64,000 bases of DNA from Cyprinodon diabolis (Eukaryota > Chordata > Actinopteri > Cyprinodontiformes > Cyprinodontidae), in assembly GCA_030533445.1 (NCBI GenBank), contig CM060078.1, positions 27,040,091-27,104,090 on the forward strand. The letters are read 5' to 3'. The notes under the pieces were generated by a model, which was not told the origin of the DNA, did not search any database, and worked only from the letters and a program-made list of their open reading frames with translations. This document shows, piece after piece, positions 12,660-25,288 of this stretch; position 1 is the stretch's first letter, and each line of letters opens with the position of its first letter. The translations under genes and the position numbers were made by a program.

Positions 12660-13045
12660 TCCATTCTTCCATCTATTTTCCATTTTTCCCGTTTAATCCT
12701 GTGAGGTTCGCGGTAGGGCTGGTGCCTATCTCTGGCTTTCTATGGCAGGGTACAACCCGGAGCGTGCAGCCTAAATCATTTAGGTGTGCTCTCTTTCACC
12801 CTGGACAGGTCGCCAGTGTCTCGCAGGGCAACACAGAGACACTCAAAGAAACACAACCATGCATATACACACTCACATCTAAGTAAAACTTAGCCAATGG
12901 GAGGAAGGTGGAATGCCCAGAGAGAACCCACACATGCATGGGGAAAACTTGCAAACCCCATGCAGAAAGACCCTGGGCCAGGAATCAAACTGCTCCAAAG
13001 CAGAAGTGCTACTCACTACTCCACCGTGCAGCCCCTGGATATAAT
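12660..13045 (+). repeat. Dispersed fish repeat (family unassigned)
   Basis: Contains landmark blocks ggctggtgcctatctctggc, caccctggacaggtcgccag and ggaatcaaac, in the order of a repeat very widespread in fish genomes. Open frames at 12701-13096 fall inside it and are not genes. A degraded reverse-strand copy lies near 51760-52040. Confidence 0.6.
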
Positions 13046-14099
13046 CCCAGATTGCTAAATATCGAATGTCTACTGCATGTGCACTTTATTCGATAAAAAA
13101 ACCCAACTTTTTTTTATTTTATGGAGCTTTTCACTAAAAGGAAAATGATTCACTTTGCTAATTAGGAATTAGGATATGAATCATGTTGCTTTACAAGAAG
13201 TGATTCAGAGCCATGTTTATATACTACTTATTCTAAAAATGTAAGAAAGTGTCAGTGTCTTTTGGTGGAATTATGGTTGCAGATAACTTTTACAGTGAAA
13301 GTTTTCGACAACCGTGGCCATTCAAATTATTTATTGCAATAATTAATCTCCCATTGTAGTAGCAGAATCTGCTTTTAATACAAACCTTTTGATCTTTATT
13401 TGATCACATTTATTCATTTTGGGTAAAAGGTCTGTTAGGTAATGATTTTTTATAAAGGGGGTCATAGATATTATCATTAAAAACATTCGGTAACAAATAT
13501 ATTTAGACTTTTTTATCTACAGTTACATTTTTTCAAGTAAACAGATCATCTAGTAGCCTTTAGGTAGTAATGCGTGAAAGAGACCAAATTCTTTAAGACT
13601 TTTGTTTAAAAAAATGGAAAAAAATATATGTTTACACACATTTCTGTTAATGAACAATTGGAGAAATAAAAGTAGTCAGCATTCATTAATGATTTAATAC
13701 TTACTGATCTTATAAGAATATATAGCTGAAATATAACCTGAGAAGAAGTGTGAATATGAAGTTTCTTCCTAAATTCCATCGTTCATTGTACTTTGTTTAG
13801 GCCATAAATTTCCATTAGACTCTCTCAGATTCCCTGGAGCAGCCTAAACTAAATTCATCAAGAGATGCAGAGTGATTCAGTGGATGATGTACTCAAAGCA
13901 GTAATTCATTTCAGTTTTTAGTTAAATGTTTCTCTTTGTGTGTTTCAGTTTTACTTTGATGTCATTCATATCAAGGATGAATGCAAATGAATAAGATGCC
14001 ATGACAGAGAAAGAAGGAGAGTTTGTGTGCACTGCTGCCTGCAAAGCTCCTCAAGACCTATCATTACCAGATGTCACTCAAAGGTGGCCGCTTAAAACC
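13046..14099. other. Upstream of putative decorin promoter, nothing recognised
   Basis: AT-rich sequence with no recognised repeat or gene; it may contain distal promoter elements but none can be named. Confidence 0.4.
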
Positions 14100-14395
14100 C
14101 TAAACTTCAGCTCTCTGCCTCTTTTTCTTCCACTTCTGCCTTCCTTCCTTCCCTCACTCTCCCCGTCTCCTTTCCTCTCCCACAGCCCTTCTATTTTTCC
14201 CTTCTCTTCTATCCTTCCAGCTGTTTTTGGCTCCAAGCAGCGGGAACGGAGGGGAAGTTCTCCACCAATTGTCTCGGTCCTGAGAGGAACTGTTGATCGG
14301 ACCCCACCCTCCCTCTGTCTCTCTCCTCTCCCTCCTGTCCCGTTCGCTCTCTTCTCCCTCCTCGCAGTTTTTCTCTCCTCCCCCTGTTGTGAGAG
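14100..14395 (+). promoter_or_regulatory. Homopyrimidine-rich putative decorin promoter
   Basis: Two long, almost uninterrupted C/T runs (about 14107-14220 and 14309-14390) sit directly upstream of the candidate first exon. They are separated by a mixed segment containing gcagcgggaacggagggg. Mammalian decorin promoters are known to contain a homopurine/homopyrimidine, S1-sensitive segment, so the resemblance supports a promoter role. No clear TATA box was seen. Open frames across this tract on both strands reflect its low complexity and are not genes. Confidence 0.4.
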
Positions 14396-14399
14396 AGAG

Positions 14400-14540
14400 C
14401 ACACCTGCTTGATTTTGGCTGCATGCTCTCCGATTCAAACAACCCACACAGGCCCCGTCAGCCACATCGTAGTCTCATTTTGGAAGTCAAGCTCATCTCG
14501 CCGGCTTCAACTCCACTTGCGTGGCTTCCACTGAGAACAG
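14400..14540 (+). other. dcn: Candidate non-coding decorin exon 1
   Basis: A stretch of ordinary base composition follows a long pyrimidine tract and ends in a good donor (gagaacag|gtaggt at 14540/14541). There is no convincing start codon, and it lies 12 kb upstream of the exon carrying the ATG, as expected for decorin, whose first exons are untranslated. The 5' edge is a guess. Placement is inference from position, splice signal and promoter-like context; a transcript would be needed to confirm it. Confidence 0.4.
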
Positions 14541-17500
14541 GTAGGTTTACTCCTCTATGGCTGGGAAAAAGGAAATTCATGGATAATAATAATAATGCTA
14601 AAAAGATTTTTTTTCAACTCAATAGATTGCTCTCTTTAGATAATTGCAGCATCTTAAAATGTCTTAAAACAAATGTGATTTATGCATGTTTCTTAATCAT
14701 TTACAAGCATTACATTGTTTCTTCCTCCCCGTTCATCTACTCTTGTGTTGTTATATTCCAGTTATATTGCCAAGTCCTGTTCTCTCAGGACTCCTCATAT
14801 GTGAGGGACTCCTTAATCAGTTCAATCTGCATACAGGACTAAACCAGTGAAGAAAAGAGCAGTTGCTGTAGGAAGGGGGTGTGGTAGGGCTGATCAGACT
14901 GGTACCCAACTTCTGTGGCAGAACTGAATTCCCCTGGCCTCTCGATTGTTTTTAAAGTATACACATTATAGGCTTATGAGGCTTTGGGGTTTACAGAGTG
15001 AGTGATTTCTTTTGAGTGTGTTGGTATTACACGTGGTTGATTTCAAGTAACCTCCGGAATCAGAATCACAATATTGGATCTTTTTTTTTTTTGTTATTAA
15101 TGAATCATAAAGAAAAATACAGGGACAAAAAAAAAATACAGCTAAGAGGATTCTGTGTATTTTTAACCTGATTATGCAGCTGGCCAAAGCTTTAAAATGA
15201 AAATGTCTTGCATTTACTCTCCAAACTTTTCATTTCAGCTGATAATTTGATATTACAGCCGGTTTCTTTTCAGCAGAAACATATTTGTAAATGGACAGAG
15301 GGGGCAGCTTAAAAGTAGGGGACTTTGAAGAGGAAATGAAGAAAGTTTTTTTTTTTAACCTGGCAAACACAGTGCCATTAATCCTATAATGTACAGCTTC
15401 CTCTATCAAAGAGACGTCTGAAGGCTTCCCGGCAAGCCTCTGCACAACTCTCTGCTAACTCATTAGATCTTTTTTGCCAACAAGGGGAAACAAATGCAAC
15501 GTGTTTCAGCTGTAGTGAATAGATTAAAACTTAGAAAGGCAACATGGCTTCAAAATAGCACTCATTTAAATAAAAGCTAAAAGAAAAGACAGAAATAATG
15601 TACAAATAATGTAAAAACTCAAAGCAATAATAATGAGCAAATGGAAAAGTTAGAAAAGGCAAGGCCCCAATACTTGTACACACAAGCTGTTTTTTTTCCC
15701 ATCTGGACTTAATTTTTCCAGGTCAAAAAGAGAAAAAAGAAGTTTTCTCATCAAATGAGCTGCAGAGAAACTAATTTCCCTGTCTTACTTTGCTAATGCA
15801 GCAATGCAAGTTTTACCCTTCTGCATGGCCAAAGTTTTGAGGGTCAGAAAACTTAAAAAAAAAATAAGAAAAAAACGGCACAGAGAAGAATCGGGAGGAG
15901 AAGGAAAGGGAGGGAAGGTTGTTCCACGTCTGTACAGTGCAGACTGATAATGAGATTGAGGTATGATGGCAGGCTGACGGTTTTTCACACAAAACAGCTG
16001 AAATGTGGTTTAGCCACTGGCTATTTCTCAGGCATGTCTTAGAAGTCCCATAATGATCTTTCAGTTATAGCTGTTGGCTCTGGGAAGGGATCACACTGAT
16101 CTTGGTGGTCCAGTGGGGTTCATTGGCTGAGTGCTTTTAGGTCTCTATAAATGAAAGCAGCTCTTGAAGATCAGGCTGATTCACTCATCACTATTAAACT
16201 TCCAGAGTTGGAATAACTTGCTGGTCATCTCCACATGCTTTAATAAGAACAATTAGCAAAATCGCTGGTTCAGGATGAGGGACTACAGCAAGAGTTGGGA
16301 TTGTATCAAGTTGGGACTTGAAGCAATTGGCCATGCTTTTTAGATGGATAACTGTGCACCAACTGTCATTATATAATAAACATAAAAACTATTTTTGTGG
16401 AAATGATTAAACCAAATAGTTTTTTATTTGAATTTGAGTTTTTCTATACTGTTGGGTTTTACTTAAACCAACTTGATTGATTTATATTTTTGCATTTAGC
16501 CTCAACTAGATACACAATCCTTCGCCTAGCAGAAACATTTCAGCAATGAAGACCTCTGACTCCTAAGAAGACAGTCAAAATGATATGTTTAGGGAACCAC
16601 GTGGGAGGGGAACTCACGGTCATTTGCTGACAGACTAAAAGGGCCTCACATGTTTTAAATGTCCTGTGGCCCAGTAAATACTTCACAATGATTAATTGCT
16701 GACAGACACTTTGCAGATTCAAATGCAGGCCTTTAGGGAGTTAGAAGGAAAAGGGGAGGTAGTGCACAAAGTTGAAGTTGGTAGTTTATGTTTTGAATGT
16801 TTTTTTTTTCTCTTATTTGCTTGATTTTTGAGTTCACAAAGTCAGGGATCATACTGATCTTCCAAGCCTGAACATTTCAAGGAAACGCTTCTGCAGCAAA
16901 CGAGAAAAAGAATCAAGTAAAGAAAGGATAATTACTTCTTCCCATCATGAAAACTCTGCAGGCGTTCTATCTGGAAATCATTAGTAATGCTGTGGCCTAA
17001 CCTAGGAGATTGTGAAAGGAGAGATGAGAGATACAGGAAAAAGGAGGAGAAGAAGGGAACCCAGACAAGGTGGCTCCCATCACAGGAAATGTACCCCTCC
17101 ACCCCTTTTTTCTGGGAAGTCATAAAATAAATGATGCATCACAGCTGAGAAAAAAACAGTAGCATTTTATTTGTAACTTCAGCATGGTTTTTGATCTCAT
17201 GCTTAAAAATGAGGATTTTGCTGCTCTAAGTGGTATTCAACTATTCGTCATCTTCTGTCTTGTTTTGTTTTTATTGTTTATCAAACTGATCAAAATGAAA
17301 CCTGATGTAAAAAGACTAATATTTCCTGTAAATAAAAGTACAACTCTAACTATACAAATCTTCCTACAGAAAGCAGGAATTAGTGCAATTTTTTTAATTT
17401 TGTCAAGGGTAATGACTATTGCTTTGGGTGTGAGCCTCTCAGGTTTCAAATCCCGGAGGAGCCCCCATTCATTTTATGACCCAACTCAGCTAGCAATAGG

Positions 17501-17828
17501 AAAATGTAACATTGGACCAAATCAGGCAGGTAGAAAGAGGAAAAACACATTTTATATCTGGTTACATAGTGTGAAATGTGTGAAATATAACTCAACATGA
17601 TACTTTAACACTGTAGCCCCTTCATTCAACGACTAGCTTAAATAGCTCAGAAGCTTAAGAACGCAATAAAATAAGTCATTATATTAAGTATCAACAGATT
17701 TACTTACTTTGACTCTACAGCATTTGTTTTTCTTGACAGTATCAGACATTTCGCCACAAAACTAATATTTGCAGGAACAATCTTTTTAAGGGCAAGATCA
17801 ATTTACCAACATTGAAAAAGCATCTAAT
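14541..17828. other. Proximal part of decorin intron 1
   Basis: No gene. A TATA-like ctataaat at about 16145 was considered as an alternative promoter but no matching donor was found. Confidence 0.4.
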
Positions 17829-18032
17829 GCAGTCATCCCCAAAGTCGGCCCTCGAGGGCCGCTGTCCTGCAGGTTTTAGAGGTTTCCCTGCTCCAGCACA
17901 GCTGATTTACATTAATAGTTGATTAACAGGCTTTTGCTGAACTGCAATCATCAGAATCAGCTATTCTAAAACAGAGAAACCTGTAAAACCTGCAGGACAG
18001 CCGCCCTCGAGGACCGACTTTGAGGATGCCTG
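17829..18032. mobile_element. Palindromic miniature element, copy A
   Basis: Long inverted ends: left catccccaaagtcggccctc, right gaggaccgactttgaggatg, then cctgcaggttttagaggttt with its mirror aaacctgtaaaacctgcagg. The core differs from copy B mainly by being in the opposite orientation. It is probably a non-autonomous hAT-type element; no clean 8-bp duplication is visible here. Confidence 0.7.
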
Positions 18033-21000
18033 ATCTGTGTTTACATTGAATATCTTAAAAGCCCAAGGATACCAATTTTCCTCAAAATATTGAAGACAAA
18101 TACAGCTACAGTCTTCAATAACTCACATTTTGCTCCTGCTGACTAACTGAAAAGTTAGCTGAAGTGCACTATACTGTTTTCATCTCTGTTTGAATTCCGC
18201 CTGCTTAACAAACATAGAGCTTGGGTTTGACTTCAGAAAACAAGTAATTTTTTTTTTAGCCATCCTCTCCACTGCACAAAATGCAATATATTTCAGTGTT
18301 AACCAAAACATGGTGTGTTGGCAAAAACCTAGGTTCATTAAATAAAAATAAGATGCACTAATGTATGATTTTTCCAGATTTACATAAAGAAATCTGCAAT
18401 ATTTTCCTTAAAGTAGCTGGTAGTTGCAGTTGTAGGGATACAAAAACATGATATCCCATAGTACACCTAAAACAGGTATTTGGATTTCCTAAGCATAGAG
18501 GATACATTTTTAGCCCAAAGACACTAAATCTATTAAGATATCAGTTTTCTTTGATCCATTCCTATTTTACCACCATGTAAAGTAGCCCTTACAATGGAAA
18601 CAATAATGGTACTCAAGATTTGTCAATTAAATTCTTGTAACCAAGCATGCTGAAGGACAAACCATGCAGACAAGCTACATGCAACAAGTTAGTCTAAAAT
18701 GAAGCAAAGACATGACTTTCATTAATTGTGACCATAATACACAGTATAAGAACCTTGTAAGAGTTTTGCTATTGTATTAATACATTCCCATTTGGATGCT
18801 TTGCCCCTTTGAAGGCGAGATAGAAACTGTTTCAAATCAAATTAACAGCATTTTATCCTGAAAAAGATAAAGGATGTTTGATATCAGCCAGAAATAGAAG
18901 CTCTTAGACGGTTATAAGCTTTCCGAGGTGGTACTTGGTCTAAAACCTTTAAGGACCACTATACACCATGTTGCTCTAACCTTGCACTGAGCTCAGTACA
19001 CAAGTACAACCTTTGCCAGGAAGCATAAAACAGGGAGGAAAGAAGTTTTCTTGGTCCTTTTCCAAGTTTAGTGGACATGTGTGAGTTGACTGGTAATGAA
19101 GAAACTCCCGTCTGGGGGCACAGCAGGTTGTCTCTTGTATTGTCTTCATACATTCATTCCAGCTTAATCCACCTGGGAAAGCTCTAAATGCAATGGATTT
19201 TTGCTATGTTTGGTATTCTAATCTCTGTTGCAATTTATTGAACAAATTGCAATTTTTGCAATTCTTTACTAGAAATTAAGTTTTGGTTTCCAAATTACTC
19301 GATCACATAATTTCACATTTATCCATCAAGCCATTTATTCTCTGGAGTGAATATGCCTATCTGTCTCCTTTGAATGAACCCTTTCCAATTCATTCTGGGT
19401 TAATTCAGGGAATTCTCGGGCTACAAGGGATACATAGTCCTTAAGTTGGGACTATTCTGATCTTCCAGAGGAACGTGCTTGAAAACTCCCAAAGTTAGGC
19501 ATCATCTAGAGTCTTCCTTCTGAATAACTTACCAACTCACCCTATTGCTAAGGCTGAGTATACTTGTCCAACAACTAATTTCAGCTGATTGTATCTTAAG
19601 ACCATGTTTGAGGGTCTGAACACTTATCTAAAGCTTTCCATTTTGGCTCTTCTTTGTCTTCCTGGAAAACAGGAAAGTTTTGACAATCATACTCATACCA
19701 ATAATCCTAGCAATCAAATCTGCTTAAGCTAGGCTTGCATATTGTGATATGATTTTTACATTTTGTTCCAAAAAATAATCCCAGTAATTTTCAACAGTAA
19801 TTTTCTATAATGTTGTTATTGTTTGTCACAATCATTATCTTATTATATAATGAGTTCCAACAAGATTCCTCAGACTTCAGATTTGAAGAAAGCTGGAACC
19901 ATTATGACCAACGGTGCATTTTTTGTCTGTTTGTAAAAAATGTTTGTTGAAAGCATTTGACAGAATGATGGCAAGAGACGTGGAAAAATATTTGTAACAG
20001 AGCACCAATAAACATTTTTTTGTGTATATCTGTTTATATACTTGTGGCCCAAGGTCAAAGCGAGGATCTATGGTTCATTACTCCAGCAATCAAATTGCTG
20101 TTATTTTGAGAGTGCTGGCGTTTCTATCAAGCAGAACTGAAGCAGAATGTCTGCCTTTGCAGAAGTAGCCAGATGTTAATGTTTTACAGTTTTTAAAGCT
20201 CAATGACAGAGCTGATGTAGTTGCTTTGGCAAGCTTGATTTTGATAGCAAAGAGACATAGCTATGTGTAGCAATTGTGTCTGCTCCCAATTAGGCATCCC
20301 AAGGATGAAATATACAGTAAGCTACACGCTCCATTTGACCCTGCGATGCTATAAACATTTAAAGATAGAAAACAGAGCACTTCTGCCAAGTCTCTTGACA
20401 AAGTTTTGGTTGGACTGAACTATCGGATTTTCTTAGATATGAGAATTGAACATCGCCAAGTCGGCCTGTTACGACTGTAAAAAAGTCCTTGCTTTGGAAC
20501 TGGAGTATGCCATGTTTCCAATTGCTTGGAAAACTTTCTCCTCAATTAAAGCATGACACATAATTCCAGATTCATGCGAATGAAAGTCGTTTTTAACAGC
20601 TTTAACCTCTTTTTTCACATGCATACACCAAAAACAGGAGACAAAGACACTGAAATGGAAGTGACTCCAAACTTCCACAAACTGAAGCTATACAGTTTGA
20701 TAAAGTACTGGCTTTTGTGGAGAGAAACTATAATTACTGTTGGAGTAGAGCCTTTCTCAGCTCTGATTCCAATGCATGACCTGACGTAACCCTAAACTGC
20801 ATTAACGATTGTCAGTGTTTTCCATCTCACAGTTTTTTAAACTCATGTATAAAGAAAGAAAGGCATAAATAAAAGTTACTAGGTGCTTAAAAGTAACCAT
20901 CTCCACAGGGAGGGGTTATAAAGTTAATCTCAATTTTGAGGTTTCCATGTAGTACAACTAAGGAGAAACAGAAGAAAATTATTAAGGACAAACAGGAGAA

Positions 21001-21099
21001 GTGTGGGTGATTTCAATGTATAATTGGTCCACAGCTTTAGTTAAAGCCCTTATAACGCTAAAGACCCAATGTTATTGAACTTAAGCAAGAAAAACATAG
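18033..21099. other. Decorin intron 1, nothing recognised
   Basis: About 3 kb of sequence without recognised repeats or convincing open frames. Confidence 0.45.
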
Positions 21100-21485
21100 T
21101 TGGGTGAATAGAGATAGAATAAAGCAGAATGATTAAAAGTAGTCCCTATGTTCTCCAGCAGTATAAATCTATAACAGCATAACTATAGAGATACCTCAGG
21201 ATCACCTGAGCCACACTACCGTAACTATGACAATTTAAACAGAGTTTAGGTTTTGGAGTGACCTAGTCAAAGTCTAAACTTAAATCTAATAGAATGGCTG
21301 TCATATTTCAGGTTGAAAAACCAAACGATATAACTACATTCAAACAATTCTGCAAATAAGAGCTGATGATAAGTCGAAGAAGAAGAACTCTATAATGAAA
21401 TTGCTGATGCTGATTACTTTATCAAACATGAACAGAAACCTCATATTATATTCTTAGGTCATCAACACAAAAACCTTTAATATTG
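21100..21485 (+). mobile_element. Degraded Tc1-like transposon fragment
   Basis: At about 21258-21300 the + strand reads like the conserved Q-S-P-D-L-N-P-I-E block around the last catalytic acidic residue of Tc1-like transposases, but with changes and stops. The stretch just before it (21100-21225) looks like another, unassigned, dispersed repeat joined to it. Confidence 0.55.
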
Positions 21486-23126
21486 ACACAAAGCAAACAC
21501 ATGAAATTTTAAAGCAAAAATATGCTACACATATGTTATGCTTAAAATTCTCTCAAAGAACATTAGATATATTAAGTATTTTAACAAAATAGCATGCACT
21601 CGCAAGACAGAAAAGCTCAAAGGAACATTATTCTCACAGATCATCTGAATCGACTGAGAGTTTTTAGGCCGTGACCAAATGCTGGTCTTGGGCAGGTTTC
21701 CTCTTCCCGATCATGTTTGGGTCAAGGTCCACTGCAGCTGTGGCTCAAATCAGCCCTTCAATTATTGTGGCACCGCTTTGCATGCAAGTGCTTTCAGCTT
21801 CTAACTAGCATTTTCTTTATTCCTTTTTTTTGTACTGTGTCAAAGAAATAGGATCTACTCTACGTGGGTGTGTGTAGCTGCTGAAAAAAGTTGAGACATT
21901 GTGTGTCTGCCATGTGTATGACTTCAATACAACATTCGCATGTGTCATCTTAGTTGTGGTGGAGTTTAGAAATAGACAAGAAAGTATGAATTTACCATTG
22001 CCTTCTACTTCCACAGTAAATTGATGTTCTCTGATGCATTTGACACACACTACTAATATAAAATGCTTGGCAGAGAAGCAATCTTTGATTTATTACTGGA
22101 TGAGAAAACGTGGAAGAGCGGTATACAGTTGCAGCCATGCAATTTCCTGCAATACATCCCCTGTGTATCCCTGTAAAAGTTAATGCAGATGTTGCAGCAG
22201 CAGTTACATGTAGTTCTGTTATCAGTGTTGGGCCTTACTGTACAAAGATGTTTAGTAAAAAAAAAACAAATCACATAAATTATATATTTGGGTTTTTTAA
22301 TGAGTCAGTTAAGTTCAGTAAATGTTTAACTGTTATTGGTAGAGTCAGAAGGATGCTTAGTCTAGAAATCGGATAGATTAACAGTTTAGTGGAATAAACA
22401 AGTGTCCATGGGGTTTATCCTTTGAGCATCAATGCTTTGGTGATGTCAGTAAAACATGCAAAGCATTAGAAAGTACCAACATCAAAATGAATCAATGACT
22501 TAATGATGATCTTCCTTTACAAAAACAGTATATTCAGTCTTTCTAGTATATCTTGGAAATAACTCTTTCCTTTACAGCTAGGTCTTTGAGTTTTTGCTGC
22601 TTTTAGGTGTTTTTACAATTTATTAAATCCTTCAAACATCTGGTGTAAGGAAGCTATTAAGATAACTTATTGTTTTGAGGAGCTGTTAATAAGTCTGTTG
22701 TATAAATTACGACGAAAATGTTTTACAATATGAGACCCATATAAGGTGTACTTGTTGAATCTTGAGAGAATAAGCAATGGTTGATAAGACATGAATTTAT
22801 ACAATTTGTTTTAAACAGCTATGATTTTAAATCATCTAAAAATTCCCATCATACTGTTCCTATATTAAATGTAATGATCTTTTGCCACTATAGCCCACCA
22901 GCTGGGTGGCACTGCCGGTCAGCTGGTTAAAAGAAAAACTAATTTGGCTATTTGAGATATTTCCAGCCATTAAAAACACAGTTGCTATGTTGGGGGAACT
23001 AAAGAAACAACCCTACTTTGAACTGTTGTTTATGAGCAGCATAAGTGTGAAGAAGCTGAATACAGGCTAGCTAACCAAGCATACATCCAAACTAATGAAC
23101 CAACTGCAATCAAAGAGAAGTACATT
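21486..23126. other. Decorin intron 1, nothing recognised
   Basis: No supported gene or named repeat. Confidence 0.45.
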
Positions 23127-23339
23127 TTAAAAGTAAACAGTGAGAGCGGTGGAGCTTCAATGACTGGCTCGAGCCGGGGCTAACTGCATGCATAAATAAT
23201 AGACGTTTGCATGCACAGCACACGTTAAACTCGCAAGGAATGCGCGCACATAACGGCGTTAGGTTGGTGTCTGGGATAACCAATAGATAATATGATCCCC
23301 AAGAACTCAAAGCCTGAATATCATCCACTTTACCTTTAA
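23127..23339. mobile_element. Probable third TTAA miniature element
   Basis: The right end tcatccactttacctttaa matches the right ends of the copies at 9332 and 28010. The left end (ttaaaagtaaacagtg) is a weaker match. The right end touches the next element directly. The minus-strand open stretch at 23110-23328 lies inside it. Confidence 0.4.
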
Positions 23340-23340
23340 A

Positions 23341-23545
23341 GCAGGCATCCCCGAAGTCGGTCCAAGAGGGCCGCTGTCCTGCAGGTTTTAGAGGTTTCTC
23401 TGCTTTAGCACAGCTGATTCTGATTATTGCAGTTCAACAAAAGCCTATTAATCAACTATCAATGTAAATCAGCTGTGCTGGAGCAGGGAAACCTCTAAAA
23501 CCTGCATGAGAGCGGACCTCAAGGTCCGACTTTGGGGATGCCTGC
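23341..23545. mobile_element. Palindromic miniature element, copy B
   Basis: The same element as copy A (17829-18032), inverted in its core. Ends gcaggcatccccgaagtcgg and gactttggggatgcctgc. Flanked on both sides by TTTAAA (23335-23340 and 23546-23551), a likely target duplication. It sits at the exact end of a TTAA element. Confidence 0.7.
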
Positions 23546-24517
23546 TTTAAAATATGAACCTTATTTTTGCTTTTTTTAAAGAAAGAGAAAAAAAAGCTTT
23601 TTCCAGCACAAAACCATTTAAGTGTTTCATTCTATGAAAGTTTTATGCTGGCCAGTGCCACAGTGGCACAGTGCCCCTATACAATGGAGGCATCATAGGC
23701 TTTTTGTGTGTTTTGTTTTTTGTTGTCTTTATGGTGTTTTTCAGGAAAGATACTTTTAGAAAAATAATTAAAAAAAAAAGGTGATCTAGTTTATTTTCTC
23801 TGACTATATTAAACCTTGAATGAGAATACTTAAGTGTAGCTATCTGAAAACCATATTTTTCTACAGTATGTTGTTAAATAAATGCATACTGATACGTACA
23901 CTGTCATTTTAGTTGCAGTCCCTAATGCTGAAGTGGTTTAAGGGGCACCTGGGTTTAAACCCTCATTGTGACTGGAATGGCATATGGTGTAAAAACTCTG
24001 CCCTCCATGTGAGCAAGTTGTAATGACTTGCTGTGACAGTTCTTGAATATGAGAGCAGCCAAAAGGACGCATTTTCAATGTCATTTCAGTTGAACAGGAT
24101 CCAATAGAAAATTAGACCTTCATTTTAGCTCAGCGTTCTGCAGTTAAATTTGAAAATCCATTTCTGCGTTCTTTTTCTTTTGTATTCAGGTCATAATGAC
24201 CTAAAACAGAGCTTAAAAGCAGAAAAAAACTACCTAAATCTTATTTTTACAACTCAAAATTTGAATGTTTTTTCCAGGATTTACTGCAACATGAGAAAAA
24301 GTGAAAATGTTACATTCATACTCAGATATTTTTTAACAGACAGTCACCAATGCACTACTATTATGTGAAAATGTTTCAATTCTGTACAGATTTATGAAAA
24401 GCCAAAACATAAATTACAAGACATACGATCTTCGCCAGTAGAATACATTGCCTGTACAATTACCTGGCTTATATACTGTACAATACAGTATAAAAGCCAA
24501 GCAGATGGCACTATAAG

Positions 24518-24807
24518 TGTCAGGATCCGGGGCTTTGCCCACCAGAGGGCGCCGTGGATCCATGCCTGGGGAGTTTGGGCTCAGCTTGGATCAGCTGTTT
24601 TCTATCTGCTGATTAAGGAAGCTCCCTATATAAGCTGAGTCTGAACTTCCCTCTTTGCTGGATTTTTGTGTTTCCTGTGCCACCATGCCTGTCTGATTCT
24701 GCAAACCTGTGAGTCTGTCAACCGGTTCCAATAAATTACTGGACTTTTAATCCTCCCTCTGTGTCTGTGAGTCTGCATTTGGGCTAGTAAACCATCGCTT
24801 CATGACA
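24518..24807 (+). repeat. 5' LTR
   Basis: A 290-bp LTR with TATATAA at 24627-24633 and AATAAA at 24730-24735, the expected promoter and polyadenylation signals of a functional LTR. Confidence 0.92.
24539..24552 (+). promoter_or_regulatory. CTCF-consensus match in 5' LTR
   Basis: CCACCAGAGGGCGC fits the vertebrate CTCF core consensus CCASYAGRKGGCRS at every position. Binding is not shown by sequence. Confidence 0.45.
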
Positions 24808-25288
24808 GAACGATCCAGCCAACAGACTAGCCAAGCAGAATCCTCCTACGCGCTCCTGGAGAGCCCGCTCTGTGCCGTCTGGAGACCCCTGAGCCCGCTC
24901 TGTGCCGTCTGGAGACCCCTGAGGCTGCTCTGCGCCTTCCAGAGATTCCGGATGCGGAGCCGCAGTCGGCGGCTTCCTCTGCTCTGGATGTAGAGCCGTA
25001 GTGGGCGGACCTGTTGCAGAGCAGCGGGAGCGGAGACGGCGTCTTTCTCGGGGCTTCTTGCTGAAGCGGAGACAGTGTTTCTCCCGGTGCTTCCTGCTGA
25101 AGCGGAGGTGACGCCCTCCTCCAAGGCCCCTGCAGCTTCTGAGACTCTGCTCTGCTGCCGGTTTCATGGCCGGCCACCTGAGACTCTTCCTGGCATCCCT
25201 GGTTCGCCCTTCGCCCTCCATGGGCGAGTTGTTTTTTTTGTTTTTTTTTCTTTGGGGCGTCTGGAATCCGCCCTTGAGGGGGGGGTAC
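24808..25288 (+). pseudogene. Interior of the LTR element: remnant of a proline-rich C-terminal region
   Basis: Two exact 30-bp tandem units (24861-24890, 24891-24920) plus a third degenerate one translate in one frame as EPALCRLETP repeats. Such repeats occur at the 3' end of some fish Gypsy-type polyproteins. Nothing else of gag-pol remains. GC content is clearly higher than in the surrounding intron. Confidence 0.5.

Noticed and set aside
14001..14534. 177-codon open frame over the pyrimidine tract, with long open frames also on the other strand
   Set aside because: Low-complexity C/T sequence lacks stops in several frames; the translation is repetitive Ser/Pro/Leu with no domain.
16130..16260. 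TATA-like box as an alternative decorin promoter
   Set aside because: No good splice donor follows within a reasonable distance and there is no other support.
22110..22376. 88-codon open frame in decorin intron 1
   Set aside because: Paired with an opposite-strand frame, no motif, no splice signals and typical intron composition.
24784..25221. 145-codon minus-strand and other open frames inside the LTR element
   Set aside because: They run through LTR and GC-rich tandem repeats; the plausible coding remnant is on the + strand in another frame.
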